DNA of 64,000 bases, taken from NCBI GenBank assembly GCA_030220185.1, contig JASPKZ010009889.1:62001-126000 (forward strand), written 5' to 3'. The DNA comes from Diploptera punctata (lineage: Eukaryota > Arthropoda > Insecta > Blattodea > Blaberidae). This document shows, piece after piece, positions 10,387 to 20,459 of this stretch; within the stretch, counting starts at the first letter, position 1, and each line of letters begins with the position of its first letter. The translations under genes were made by a program, and so were the position numbers. Under the pieces are notes generated by a model. That model searched no databases, was not told the origin of the DNA, and was given only the letters and a program-made list of their open reading frames with translations.

Positions 10387-10528
10387 TAAGCCTTGATATT
10401 TGAAAGAATCGTAAACACTTCGAAGCAGTAGCCAAAATGGCCACAGAAATTCAAATCGGAACTCCAGGATAAAATCAGCAAGCAATACCAAGGCCCATAA
10501 TACTAGAAATTTCAGGTATAGTAATGTA
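10387..10528 (-). CDS. Macoilin, coding exon 2
   Basis: The 142-bp exon encodes (S)TLLYLKFLVLWALVLL, ADFILEFRFEFLWPFW and LLLRSVYDSFKYQGL, the conserved N-terminal membrane region of macoilin. The acceptor is CTGTTACAG (AG at 10530-10529). The first base completes the serine codon begun in exon 1 (AG + T). The donor GTAAGT begins at 10386 with phase 0. The open frame continues into the intron for a few codons, but the protein match stops exactly at the donor. Confidence 0.93.
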
Positions 10529-10603
10529 CTGTAACAGGACAACAAAATAATTAATTATAAATATATTCTGGACTTTTTATTTAATTATTTTTATATTACT
10601 TTT

Positions 10604-11217
10604 ACATCTAACATTATGTTGTTACTAGTATATTTGAATCAGTCATTTCGAAAAAGGATCATCTACGATTTTTTGTGAAATTCTTTTTTCGTTATTCCAT
10701 GTTTACATACGTCCTTACATCGATTCCGCGTGAGAAATGATCAAATACACAATTCTTTTACCACTTTCTGACTTTACCTTTCATGTAGTCATTTTGAAAA
10801 AGGATCAACTCGCCGAGTTGTTCCCTTTTCGAATGGACTGACGCACGTATGTGATCTTGACTTCAGCTGCATATCTATCCTCTTGCAGTCTTTCTGTGTT
10901 ATCAGAGTAAACATCTAACATTATATTGTTACTAGTATATTTGAATCAGTCATTTCGAAAAAGGATCATATACGATTTTTTGTGAAATTCACTTTTTTCG
11001 TTATTTCATGTTTACATACGTCCTTACATCGATTCCGCGTGAGAAATGATCAAGTACACTTTCTTTTACCACTTTCTGACTTTACCTTTCATGTAGTCAT
11101 TTCGAAAAAGGATCAACTCGCCGAGTTCTTCCCTTTTCGAATGGACTGACGAACGAATGTGATCTTGACTTCAGTTGCATATCTATCCTCTTGCAGTCTT
11201 TCTGTGTTATCAGAGTA
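10604..11217. repeat. 307-bp tandem duplication
   Basis: ACATCTAACATTAT starts at 10604 and again at 10911. The copies (10604-10910 and 10911-11217) differ at only a few positions, so the duplication is recent. Each copy holds two instances of CATTTYGAAAAAGGATCA and one GTTCCCTTTTCGAATGG-like complement. It lies just left of the unknown ORF at 11292 and probably belongs to the same mobile element. Confidence 0.85.
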
Positions 11218-11291
11218 AACAATATTAAAACCATGCTACAATCGTTATTTATGTATTATTTATTTAATGCAAGGCACTCCGTATACAGAGT

Positions 11292-11640
11292 ATGGGTAAA
11301 GGTGTTTCAAAAGAACAGAAATATTATTTTGCAATAAATACATTTTACGAATTTGAGTGTAATATTGACAAGCCTAGAACCGTAATCGGCCGGAAATTCA
11401 TTGACACCATTTTCGGGGAACAAGAGTTCAACTTGCTCAAACCAAAGCCCTCAGAAATACTGCAAATACCAGATGTGAAAACACACCCTGCCTACATCAG
11501 CAAAGTACCAATCAATCACAAAAAAATGGATGAGTAAAGAAACTTCATCAGTACATTCCTGATATCCATCGACATTTTTATGATGATTTATTCAAATGGC
11601 CTACAACTACAGCTAAAGTAGTAGAGAACACCGAAGATGT
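11292..11640 (+). pseudogene. Unknown ORF, probably from a DNA transposon
   Basis: An ATG-started frame (11292-11537) reads MGKGVSKEQKYYFAINTFYE, then GRKFIDTIFGEQEFNLL and ISKVPINHKKMDE. After a one-base shift it continues as VKKLHQYIPDIHRHFYDDLF, KWPTTTAKVVE and NTEDVSMMNE. Continuity across the shift suggests one protein of at least 115 residues, now broken. Copies of CATTTCGAAAARGGATCAT face it from both sides (10640-11110, 11814 and, inverted, 12023-12042). I do not recognise the protein. No DDE, RT or zinc motif is evident. Confidence 0.4.
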
Positions 11641-12045
11641 TTCAATGATGAATGAAATTTTCGGATGTACTGTTTTTTTTTATTCACTTCCAAATGATGG
11701 AAATGTAATAAAATGTATACAGTATTATTCCATGTCATGTAGTTATTTCGCCAATATATATTTGTTTTTTCAAAGAAATGTGTTTAATTTTGTAAACGTT
11801 TCTTCGTTCATTTCGAAAAGGGATCATCTCCGCACGAGAGAAATTGTAATTAGTTTTTGTTGGGAAAAAAACCATACTCAAGAAAGTCATGGAAATCGGT
11901 AAGTGAACGTGAATGGGCAAAAAACATTATTCAGTTGAAATGTCAGATTCATAGAATTTATCCTCGACAAACTGGATCAGTTTGTTCCCTATACTGTAAA
12001 ATTTGATCAGCTTGTTGTAGATGATCCCTTTTCGAAATGACTCAT
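11641..12045. mobile_element. Right flank of unknown element with inverted terminal motif
   Basis: GATGATCCCTTTTCGAAATG at about 12022-12041 is the reverse complement of the motif at 10640-10665 (CATTTCGAAAAAGGATCATC). A further direct copy lies at about 11814-11832. The inverted placement around the 11292 ORF suggests terminal repeats of one element spanning about 10604-12045. No target-site duplication could be fixed. Confidence 0.4.
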
Positions 12046-12159
12046 TCATTTATATTGTTGCATTTTCTATAGAAGTTAAAACTGATTTAATTTAAATAAT
12101 GTTGTGAAATGATTATATGAACAAATGGGTCCTAGTAATGTAATTCTGCCTCAGTTTGA

Positions 12160-12420
12160 CAACCCATCATCATCACCATTAAGAACACAACAGTCTAATT
12201 TAAACCTCGGCTTCTTTTAAAATCCTCTTCCATGCTTCTTCACCCTGGCAACCAGCCTCCATCAATTCAATTCCCAACTTCCTCAGGTCCTCATGAACTC
12301 CATCTGTCCATTACCTTCGTCATCTATTTAGCTTCAGATTTACTCTCCAACATTTTCTTAGGAATCTCATGTTCAGACTTTTTTTGCAGATGTCCTGCCT
12401 ACCACAATCTTGAAACTTTA
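12160..12420 (-). mobile_element. LINE 3'-end remnant with CAT-repeat tail
   Basis: The minus strand reads LESKSEAK.MTKVMDGVHED, then LRKLGIELMEAGCQGEEAWK and RILKEAE. This resembles the C-terminus of RTE-like endonuclease/RT LINEs, and the copy ends in a short CAT-type repeat near 12168-12178. Only the last 80 or so codons remain. 12421-12640 holds nothing recognised. Confidence 0.55.
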
Positions 12421-12642
12421 ATTGACGTTACAACTTCAGGAGACTTGAATAACTGTAGAGATTAAAGTTATATCTTATCCGCCACTCTCCCTAAACACAC
12501 ATAGGGCCAACAACTGGTTATCATGTGGGAAAAACCCCAGTCAGATTATTTGGCCTGAGAATTTGAACTTGGGACCACCTTAATACAAGTCCCAAATACT
12601 ACTCTCTAAGCCAATGATTTCCAAAGAATATGCCATGAATTT

Positions 12643-12765
12643 TATTTGAAGAGAAAAATATATGCCTGAATCGGGATGTGAACCCTATGTCCCGATTCAG
12701 ACGTATATTTTCTCTTCAAACAAAATCTCTCTTTCGGGGCAAAGTGATAAATTTAATAAGTAAGA
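12643..12765. mobile_element. Small palindromic tRNA-FB copy
   Basis: TTTGAAGAGAAAAATATATG and CTGAATCGGGA face their complements around a loop at about 12674-12689 (TGTGAACCCTATG), a relic of the tRNA T-arm. The start TTATTTGAAGAG matches other tRNA-FB termini. Imperfect flanks TGCCATGAATTT (12631-12642) and TGTCATGAATTG (12766-12777) agree at 10 of 12 bases. Confidence 0.6.
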
Positions 12766-12779
12766 TGTCATGAATTGTT

Positions 12780-13128
12780 TAATTGTGCCATTAAAATACA
12801 TTAATTAAAAACATCAGATAAAAAAACCGTGTATTAAAATTTTTTTGTAATGTTATTTATTAGCTACAGTTACAAAACTGGTAATATGTAACACAAACTA
12901 AAAAATTAAGAATATTCAATCAATATACAATTATCAATGCAATCAATGATAAATGAGGCCTTTCTTACTTCTGTAGATTTTTTTTCTATTATAAATAGCG
13001 AACAAAATTCTTCTAAAGCAGGCACTAATGCTTCTATATTAATGATGTTCCACTAAATTTCATAAGCTAAACAATGTATCTTGAGCCAAAAACATTCCTG
13101 GTCTAAGCCAATTCACCCAGTAATTCAG
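12780..13128. other. AT-rich spacer
   Basis: No gene, tRNA-like or repeat signature seen. Confidence 0.4.
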
Positions 13129-13391
13129 AGTAACCATACTTACTTACTTACTCACTGGCACTATCGAACCCGTAGGTTCATGGCCACACGGACATAAGCT
13201 CTCCATACATCCCTATCCTGAGCTAATGCTTTCCAATCATTCCCTGTATAATCTACTTCCCTCAAATCATACTTAATGTTGTTCTCCCACCTCATTTTTG
13301 GTCTACCAACTGGGCGTTTTCCTTCTGGCTTTCCTACAAGAAGTTTCCATGCATGTCTTTCATTCCCCATACGCGCAACATGTCCTGCCCA
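13129..13391 (-). mobile_element. LINE-A 3'-end fragment
   Basis: Minus-strand translation gives GNERHAWKLLVGKPEGKRPV, GRPKMRWENNIKYDLREVDY and YVRVAMNLRVR. This is nearly identical to the C-terminus of the full-length element at 27717-30962, with the same TAAG-type tail appearing as ACTTACTTACTTACTCA at 13137-13155. It is strongly 5'-truncated. Confidence 0.9.
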
Positions 13392-13559
13392 TTCAGAGTA
13401 ACCATAAATTAATTAAATTAGTTTGGATACTTGCTAGCCTGACACTGGAGCCCCTTTAGCTCACTTGTTCTCACTTGGATAATGTCTCCAAAATACTTCA
13501 CTCTAACAAGCATTTTCCTACTTGGGGAAACCACCTCCCACAACATAGATGTGGGGTGA

Positions 13560-14015
13560 GAATTTAGGAGAAAGAGTATAACAGAATTCAGGGCATGAAA
13601 ATGAAATGTCTATATGGAATTGTACACAAAGAATATAAGATAGGGAACATAATGATACAATCAGAAAGATATTAAATATAACAAAATTAATAACTGATCT
13701 AGAGAAAAACAGATTAAAATGGTTTCGACATTTCAAAAGAATGGAAAAGGGAAGTATGAATGATTACTTTTTTAAGAAGAAGAAAAATACGAGGTAAGTG
13801 ATAAGAATTTATACTGGTATACTGGTAAATATATATGAATGATTAGTTTAAAGATCAAAGGCAAAAGACCATGAGGTAGACCAAGTGAAAATAATTTTTT
13901 AAGGCAGGGAATACAATTGGGAAGAATTAAAAAGAAGAAAAGTATGGGAAGACAATAATGGATATATTTGGAGTCACCTTCCTGTAAGGAAGACACAATA
14001 AGATGATGATGATGA
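13560..14015 (+). mobile_element. LINE 3'-end remnant with GAT-repeat tail
   Basis: Plus-strand fragments RLKWFRHFKRMEKGSMNDYF and, after an insertion at about 13790-13855, KGKRP.GRPSENNF and GYIWSHLPVRKTQ match an RTE-like LINE C-terminus. The element ends in GATGATGATGATGA (about 14003-14017). Frames are broken. Confidence 0.6.
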
Positions 14016-14163
14016 TGACACTATTAATGACAAAAAACATGTAAAGGAACAATGTATACAAAAACTATCAAAGTTTACTCCCATTACAAAGGTTTACAAA
14101 CATTTTATATGAGAATCACATGGCACACAGCATATGTCCAGTTCTTACAATACATGAACTAGC

Positions 14164-14250
14164 ATTTTTGAAGAGAAATGTTTTTGCCTGAAATGGGTTT
14201 TGAACCTAAGACCAGTTTTACATACTGGCACATTAACTACTTGTGCTATT
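14164..14250 (-). repeat. Decayed tRNA-FB-type tRNA-like copy
   Basis: TTTGAAGAGAAATGTTTTTG, CCTGAAATGGGTTTTGAACC and the later TAACTACTTGTGCTATTCA align with the tRNA-FB terminus, T-arm and A-box region. Many substitutions show it is an old copy. Confidence 0.4.
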
Positions 14251-14300
14251 CATGTATCTTTATACAGACACAATTTTTTTCCTCTTATATAAAATATTAT

Positions 14301-14702
14301 TGGCCATGGTGGACTAGTGGTAATGCTCCTTGCCTCTGGTCCCGAGGGTCGCAGGTTCAAACCCGGCCGGGGTTGATGGATTTTTTAGGATGGAAAAATC
14401 AAAGGAGCAAGTCCTCTGGGAGGGACTTTAAGCCATTGGTCCCGAGTCCGAAGATTTTCAGGCTCGTAAAAAATCCTTAAGCCTGAATGAAAAGGCCTCT
14501 AAGCAAAATTTACAGAATTTTCCCATTCTAGTACTACCTTGGTTTCCTAGATGTCAGTATGAAGCAGAACACTGACCACGGACCACACAAAAATGACATT
14601 TATACGAAAACAAATGTAACTAAATTAGTATGGTTCAAATTCTTCCCTGTAGGGGGAGAGCGCCTAAATCTCTGTAAAGGGAAAACATGGGCATACAATA
14701 CA
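14301..14702 (+). mobile_element. SINE-1, full length
   Basis: A tRNA-like head (GGTGGACTAGTGGTAATGC as A box, GCAGGTTCAAACCCGG as B box) is followed by a body shared with 16205-16603. ATATAAAATATTAT flanks it at 14287-14300 and 14703-14716 as a 14-bp target-site duplication. It is non-coding and probably LINE-mobilised. Confidence 0.85.
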
Positions 14703-14716
14703 ATATAAAATATTAT

Positions 14717-15039
14717 ATTCCTGCTTTACAACAGCAGCAAACCTGGTTCACAATGCAAATGGGTTGTTTCTAATTCAAGAAGACTTTATGATGCTATTAT
14801 TAACATTACTTTTTAAGCTTTAATTTTTACACTCAGATATAAAAACCTTCTATGAAGGAGCATGATAGTTCCTTAAATATATTTCCGCCTTGGCAGTTTT
14901 CCTGCTTATAAAGGGTTCCCAAATTACAAGCTTGAATTTTCTCATGCAGTGTAAGGGTTTTACATACACGCTTTAAAGACATAATGTATTGACAAATACA
15001 GACAAAATACACAGCTCAGTTCATGAAATTTATCAAATT
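14717..15039. other. No gene recognised
   Basis: AT-rich spacer with nothing assignable. Confidence 0.4.
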
Positions 15040-15060
15040 AATTGCAAAGATTGCAATAAA

Positions 15061-15103
<43 letters not shown>

Positions 15104-15600
15104 AAGAACAAAAAAGGAACTTAGAAACTCGTAAAAAAGAACACTTTAGAAACATTAAAAATGGGGAAATTGAAAAATCAGCTATAGCAGCACATAGTTT
15201 ATTAGAGGATCATAGAATTGAAAAAGAAGCAAAACTTTTGAAACATCTAAACCTTTGGAATTAACAGTTTGGGAAAAGATATATATTAAAAAAAAACATA
15301 CTAGAACCATGAACTTCGAGATTCCAGATTAACCAAGTTTAATTACGAAGTTCTTAAAAAATACACCCGATAGAAAATTACTCCTTCAAAAGTACACCAG
15401 ATGGCAGTTTGTATAATTATCGGCAAAAGAAAAAATTGACAGTCGTGAAAACAGCTGACGATGGAGAAGATGGTTCTCTAATACTGTGGAGCTGTGTTTA
15501 AAAAAAATAGATGTATGAGGTAAGAATTCACGATTCATTTGATTCTTATTAATGAAAACTCATAATGTTAAAATTCCCAAATTTATTATATTAAATTAAA
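15040..15600 (+). mobile_element. PLE-1 fragment with a TA microsatellite inside the GIY-YIG motif
   Basis: Plus-strand EIYQINCKDCNKVYI runs into a TA repeat (15062-15101) and resumes as GRTKKELRN, then after breaks ELTVWEKIYIKK, MNFEIPD-like tail sequence and the fold-back-type terminus (TGACAGTCGTGAAAACAGC, 15437-15455). It ends with CTCATAATGTTAAAATTCCC. The catalytic domain is interrupted by the repeat, and stops follow. Confidence 0.75.
15062..15101. repeat. (TA)20 microsatellite
   Basis: Forty bases of TA dinucleotide lie exactly at the YIG codons of the PLE endonuclease. An unexpanded copy would have about four repeats here, so about 32 extra bases shift the frame into a TAG. Confidence 0.9.
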
Positions 15601-15812
15601 GTATAGCAAAGTATTTAGATTAAAACCAAAATCAAGTAGGTTAATAATTGGATGATAATTCTTTCATATTATTGGATTGTGATGATTAAGAGTAAATTTT
15701 ATATCTATTACAAATGCAATATGGTATAAATGAATAGATTTTGCCAACAAATTGTTTACGATATGCTAGGCTTCAAAAAGAACATCTGCCATAGGTACAA
15801 TTAGCAAAGAGG
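15601..15812. other. No gene recognised
   Basis: AT-rich spacer with nothing assignable. Confidence 0.4.
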
Positions 15813-15826
15813 ACATGAAAGGTATT

Positions 15827-16192
15827 GTATTGAAGTAGACTTTCACGGTCGGAGTTGCTATGATGATCTTGAAGAAGATTTTTGGGCTGTAGGCCGTGGT
15901 CGTGAGGCTTGTAGTTCTCCCGACGTTTCGCCAGAAACTGCATCTGGTATCTTCAAGAGTTGTCTTGAGATTGGTAATTCTGTCCACTGTCTGTCCTATT
16001 TATATGTTCACTGACCAATCAGAAGGCAGATATAACTTACGAACACATCGTGGTGAACATATAAATAGGACAGACAGTGGACAGAATTGCCAGTCTCAAT
16101 AACCCTTGTGGATGCCAGACGCAGTCTCTGGCGAAACATCGGGGAACTACAAGCCTCACGACCACAGCCTACAGTCTGAAAATCTTCAAGAT
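15827..16192. mobile_element. Fold-back PLE element of a second type
   Basis: The left arm (about 15840-16012) and right arm (about 16058-16192) are inverted copies around a spacer containing TCACTGACCAATCAGAAGGC. Each arm, read toward its end, has CUUGAAGAU-like sequence, CCAGA...UCUGG and CGAAACGUCGG. This is the TGAAGAT...CGAAAC pattern of PLE termini and a degenerate hammerhead. CATGAAAGGTAT occurs at both edges (15814-15825 and 16193-16204). Confidence 0.7.
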
Positions 16193-16204
16193 CATGAAAG
16201 GTAT

Positions 16205-16603
16205 AGTCGGCCGCAGTGGACTAGTGGTAATGTTCCTTGCCTCTGGTTTCAAGGGTTGCAGATTCAACCCAGCCGGGGTTGATGGACTTTTAGGATTAAA
16301 AATCCAAGGAGAAAGTCTTCTGGGAAGGACTTTAAGCCATGGGTCCCAAGTCTGAAGATTTTCAGGCTCGTAAAAGAACCTTACACCTCAATAAAGATAC
16401 CTCCAAGCAAAATTTACCAATATTCTTGATTCTAGTAATACCTTAGTTGCCTACTAGATGTTTCATTGGGTCGGTATGTTGACCACATACCATTCATGCC
16501 AACTTTAGGGAAATAAGCATAACTCAATTAATTTGGTCTAGTAACTCCTAATAAAGGAGAGGCTAAGGCCCAACATTGGGCTGTTATGTAATTGTAGATG
16601 ATG
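16205..16603 (+). mobile_element. SINE-1, full length
   Basis: The head (CAGTGGACTAGTGGTAATG; GCAGATTCAACCCAGC as a decayed B box) and body match the copy at 14301-14702. CATGAAAGGTAT flanks it at 16193-16204 and 16605-16616. The left flank is shared with the adjoining fold-back element. Confidence 0.8.
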
Positions 16604-16617
16604 ACATGAAAGGTATT

Positions 16618-17200
16618 AAAACTTTAGACTGTATTGTTAACTTGTCTGCTTGTGACATGGATAAATTGCAAGTACGACTTTCTCGTAAACAACAACATTA
16701 GCTAAACTATGTTGAATACCAAATACCAATGTACTTTTCTATTGATATCACATGTTGGAGTGATTTACGACTACAGGAAAACCAAAGGAGATTCCTTAGT
16801 TCATACTTTGGTAAGAGGGTTATATACTACATCGAGTAAAGGTTTTAGAAAATATGAAAATTAAAAATTGTTGGGAATACTGCCTAATTTATGACACTGC
16901 AGGTTCAGCATCAATTAAATCATTTAGGATCCTGTGTATGAAGCTAGGTCAGGAAAGACCCAAAGGTGTTACAAAACTCCTCTCTAAATTGAAGAACAAT
17001 CAAGCATTGTTTTATAAAAACAACCAACTGTACAAATGGCAAGTCTATGAATATCTCTACCATAGCATTGAACCTAGTCATCATGTTAGGTTAAATAACG
17101 CTTTTTACTTGTTCAATGTTCTTACTAAAGATAGCTCATCAAGTTAGTTGCCTAGAAAGGTGACCACTTCAGCAGACTCAGCCATAATAGGGTGATACGG
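16618..17200 (+). pseudogene. Unidentified ORF-bearing segment
   Basis: The frame at 16854-17147 (97 residues) includes SIKSFRILCMKLGQERPKGV, TKLLSKLKNNQALFYKNNQL and YEYLYHSIEPSHHVRLNNAF. Composition is protein-like, but no known motif is visible. Upstream frames (16618-16850) contain stops. It may be a transposon relic. No splice context supports a host exon. Confidence 0.25.
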
Positions 17201-17283
17201 ATTTTATATTTTTTTATTACTATCAAGCAATACTGGAACTTCAAATTCTTTCAACAGATCATTATTAAAAGGTTTTTTTAGTA

Positions 17284-17613
17284 AGTCCACCGCTGTGGTC
17301 TCAAGGTAGCGTGCTGCCTTGTCACGCAGCAGGCCCGGGTTTGATCCCCGGTCGGGGCAGTTTTTCTGGGTGAGGTTTTTATCGGGATTTTTCCTCACCC
17401 GTAAGACAAATGTCAGGAAAACTTTAAGGCCCAAACAGTCCCCGAAATCATATGGCCATCATCATCATCCTTATCATCATCCTTCACCAGTGTGGAAAGC
17501 AACAAGAAGCTACCACACCTACAATTCCCTAGTAAAGCTGCAAGTATAACATGAAAATTCTATGATTGAAGTGAAAGACCTGCCCTTGGGCAGAATTACT
17601 ATGGATGGATGAA
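17284..17613 (+). mobile_element. SINE-3, full length
   Basis: A tRNA-like head (GTGGTCTCAAGGTAGCGTGC; CCCGGGTTTGATCCCCGG as B box) is followed by a body with CAGGAAAACTTTAAGGCCC, a CATCATCATCC microsatellite and AAAGACCTGCCC. The likely target-site duplication is TTTTTTAGTA at 17274-17283 and 17614-17623. Related copies are at 43147-43468 and 51351-51684. Confidence 0.8.
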
Positions 17614-17698
17614 TTTTTTAGTACTTTTGAGCCATGTATTAAATTGAAAGATAGTTAACCCATGCCATCTTATAAAATATACGGAACAAGTCAACTTG

Positions 17699-18060
17699 GG
17701 GGGCATACTGTAGCGTAGTGGTTAAGGCAATATGCTACAGGTTGGAATGTCAAGGGTTCAAGTCCCGGGCATCAGGATTTTTAAACTGACCCAAACCTTC
17801 TGGCAGCATATGGCCCTGTGGTTAACTCAGCCTCTAACATAAATGAGTATCAGACACTTGTTCTGGGGATAAAGATGGCCGTCATGCAGGGCTGACAACT
17901 CAACTGACATCAAGTGCTGATTGTAAAAGATATTAATTATAAAATTGGTATCTGGTAAGTCAGTCGTCCTCAACTAAATTATTAAACTTCATCAAGGGAG
18001 CCTTAAGCTCCTACTACACCAAGGGCCGCCTAAGGCCTGTAGTGGGATCAGTTTACCTTT
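17699..18060 (+). mobile_element. SINE-2, full length
   Basis: The head has TAGCGTAGTGGTTAAGGC (A box) and GGGTTCAAGTCCC (B box). The body includes ACCCAAACCTTCTGGC and GGCCTGTAGTGGGATCA. Flanks ACAAGTCAACTTG (17686-17698) and ACAAATCAACTTG (18061-18073) are a 13-bp duplication with one mismatch. Confidence 0.85.
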
Positions 18061-18114
18061 ACAAATCAACTTGCTGCACAATAAAAGTGAACAGGAATTG
18101 AATCATAACTAAAT

Positions 18115-19170
18115 AACTCACTGGCACTATCAAACCCATAGGTTCATGGCCATGATGACACAAGCTCTCCATACATCCCTTTCCTGAGCTAATGTTTTTC
18201 AATCATACCCCATACAATCTATTTCCCTCAAATAATAGTTAATGTTACTCTCTCACCTCATTCTTGGTCTACCAAATGGGTATTTTACCATTGGTTTCCA
18301 TGCCCCTCTTTCATTCCCCACTGTCTACGAGACTCAACTGTTCTTAATATGTCTGGTTTCCAATAAAGATCATGGAACTCACTGTTATGTAGGTCTTACC
18401 CAAATAGTTGTAACCTGTTCTCCTCCTTTAAAGTAAGAGTCCATGTTTCACATCCGTATAATATAACTTGGAGAATAACATTTTATATATTTTCAGTTTA
18501 ATATTTTTTTTGAGAGAAGTTGGGACAACAAAACTTCCTAAATGCATAATAGCATGCATTTCCAGAATTGTTTAATTTCTTTGTTCACCTCATTCTTATT
18601 TGTAATTATTGTTCCTAGGTATTTGAATTCAGCCACTTCTTCAAAATTTCCCTCATTTGTCATTAACTGTCCAATTACATTATATAATGTTACTATGTGT
18701 AAATATATATTTAGTTTTATTGACGTTTACTTCCACTCCCAATTTCTTAGTGTTACTCAATAGAGTGTGCTTGTTGGACCTTAGTGTTTCCTTGCTATTG
18801 GCTAATAATACTACATCATCAGCATAAACTAACAGCTTATTAATACCATTGAGTTGTAGGCCTTTGTCATCCTCTAAAGATCTGATGGCTCGCTCTAGTA
18901 CACACTGAATAGTAAAGGAGATAATTCATCTCCTTGCTTTAACCATTGCGAATTTCAAAAGTATCCAAAAACTGTTTGCCAACACACATTCTACTCTGTG
19001 TGTCATTCGACAAGTCTAACTTTTTAGGAATTCCGAACTCTAGTAGGATACTATATAACTTCTCGCTCTTAATTTAATTGTATGCCTTCTTAAAGTCTAC
19101 ATATAATTAATGCACAGTGCCATTATATTTCCATTTCTTTTCTAAAATCTGTCTTATATAAGAAAACCAT
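18115..19170 (-). mobile_element. LINE-A fragment: RT palm to 3' end
   Basis: About 1 kb aligns with 29850-30960 of the full-length element. It includes LLVYADDVVLLANSKETL (about 18787-18840), VAEFKYLGTI-type sequence (18610-18650) and the GKRPVGRP region (18245-18310). Many substitutions and stops make it an old 5'-truncated copy. Confidence 0.85.
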
Positions 19171-19179
19171 CTGAAACAG

Positions 19180-20450
19180 GCACTTCTAGCCAATGGCTAT
19201 CCAGAACACGCAGTCAAAAGAGTCTTTAAGTGAGCAATAAATGAACAAGCACATTGGAGGAGAAAGAGAGCAGACCTCATACCCCAGCCACTGATTCTCT
19301 GGTCCTGATGTTTTCATGACAGTGTTGCCGATATGGATATAAAGTGGGAGGGTCGCTTTATGTATGCGGTTAACAGACATACAGCTGACAACATCTCAGC
19401 AATTTCAAACCTTACTAGCACGCTATAACTGCATCAAGAGCAGTGATTGGTTGTGGTAGACATCTACTCCCACTCAACTATTTCCTTGTTGGCAGTAGAG
19501 GGTGAGTTTCTCTCTTTAACCCTTGTAAACCTAAACTTCAGAGCCAGAGATCCGGTGGCTGTAGTGTAGACACTGCCCTTTTATCGTATATACAAGGCAT
19601 TACCGATAAAATAAGCTGAACACTACAAAAACACCAGATTAAAAGTATCATCCTCTCTGAAAATACTAAAACACTATCTCCAACATACTCAGGTGTGCTA
19701 AAGATTTTAAAGTGATCCCACAACAGGCCCGGAGGCCCTTGGGGTAGTAGGAGGTTAAGGCTCCCACTTTTTCTAGACAATCGGCACTTTATGTCAGCCG
19801 GGTCAGCCCTGCGTGACGGCCACCTTTACCCCCAGAACAAGCATCTGGTACTCATTTTTGTTAGAGGCTGAGTCGACCCCAGGGCCATAGTGCCGCCAGA
19901 GGGTTTGGGTCAGTTTAAAAATCCTGACCCCAACGGGACTTGAACCCTCAACCCTCTGTCTTGTAGCTCAGAGCCTTAACCACTACGCTACGGCGTGCCC
20001 CCTGTGCTAAAGATAAAATACCTTTATAACCTCAATGCATCTACAAGATCCTTTGCACCTCATGTGAACAAACATATGTAGGGCATACCAATAGACGAAT
20101 TTCCTGCCAAATAATAGAACATAAGGCTGCAACAAACGTCAAGAATCTACTTCAATTCTAGTGCAACATATAAAACAGGAAGGACATGAAATCGACCTCA
20201 CAGGATCTAGAACTTTGACTAAAATAAACCATGAAAAGGCAAGAATCTATAGGGAAGCAACAGAAATTGAGAAAAGACCATACTCTATGAAAACCTGGGA
20301 TGTTGCCCAAAGATTACCATCTACAAGGAAAATTGCTCTCGCTGCATACCATGCCATCTCCAAAACAACGTAGAAGATATCAAGAATACCACGGTTGGGC
20401 AACATAGAACGTGGTCAACCTTTGGATGGGTGTGAAGTTTCCTAAATGGA
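19180..20450 (+). mobile_element. PLE-2 fragment with GIY-YIG domain, split by SINE-2
   Basis: LPFIQGITDKISRTLQKHQI and SENTKTLSPTYSGVLKI lie left of the SINE. IYKILCTSCEQTYVGHTNRR, HIKQEGHEIDLTGSRTLTKI and REATEIEKRPYSMKTWDVAQ lie right of it (20030-20370). This is the linker and GIY-YIG endonuclease of a Penelope-like element distinct from PLE-1. Non-coding tail sequence shared with 48795-49180 continues to about 21020. Some parts are frame-broken; RT is absent. Confidence 0.8.
19706..20002 (-). mobile_element. SINE-2 inserted in PLE-2
   Basis: A 297-bp reverse-oriented SINE-2 has its B box complement GGGACTTGAACCC at about 19937 and its 5' end at GGCGTGCCCCC. TGTGCTAAAGAT flanks it at 19694-19705 and 20003-20014, a perfect 12-bp duplication. 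Removing it restores continuous PLE coding sequence. Confidence 0.92.
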
Positions 20451-20459
20451 CCACTATGA

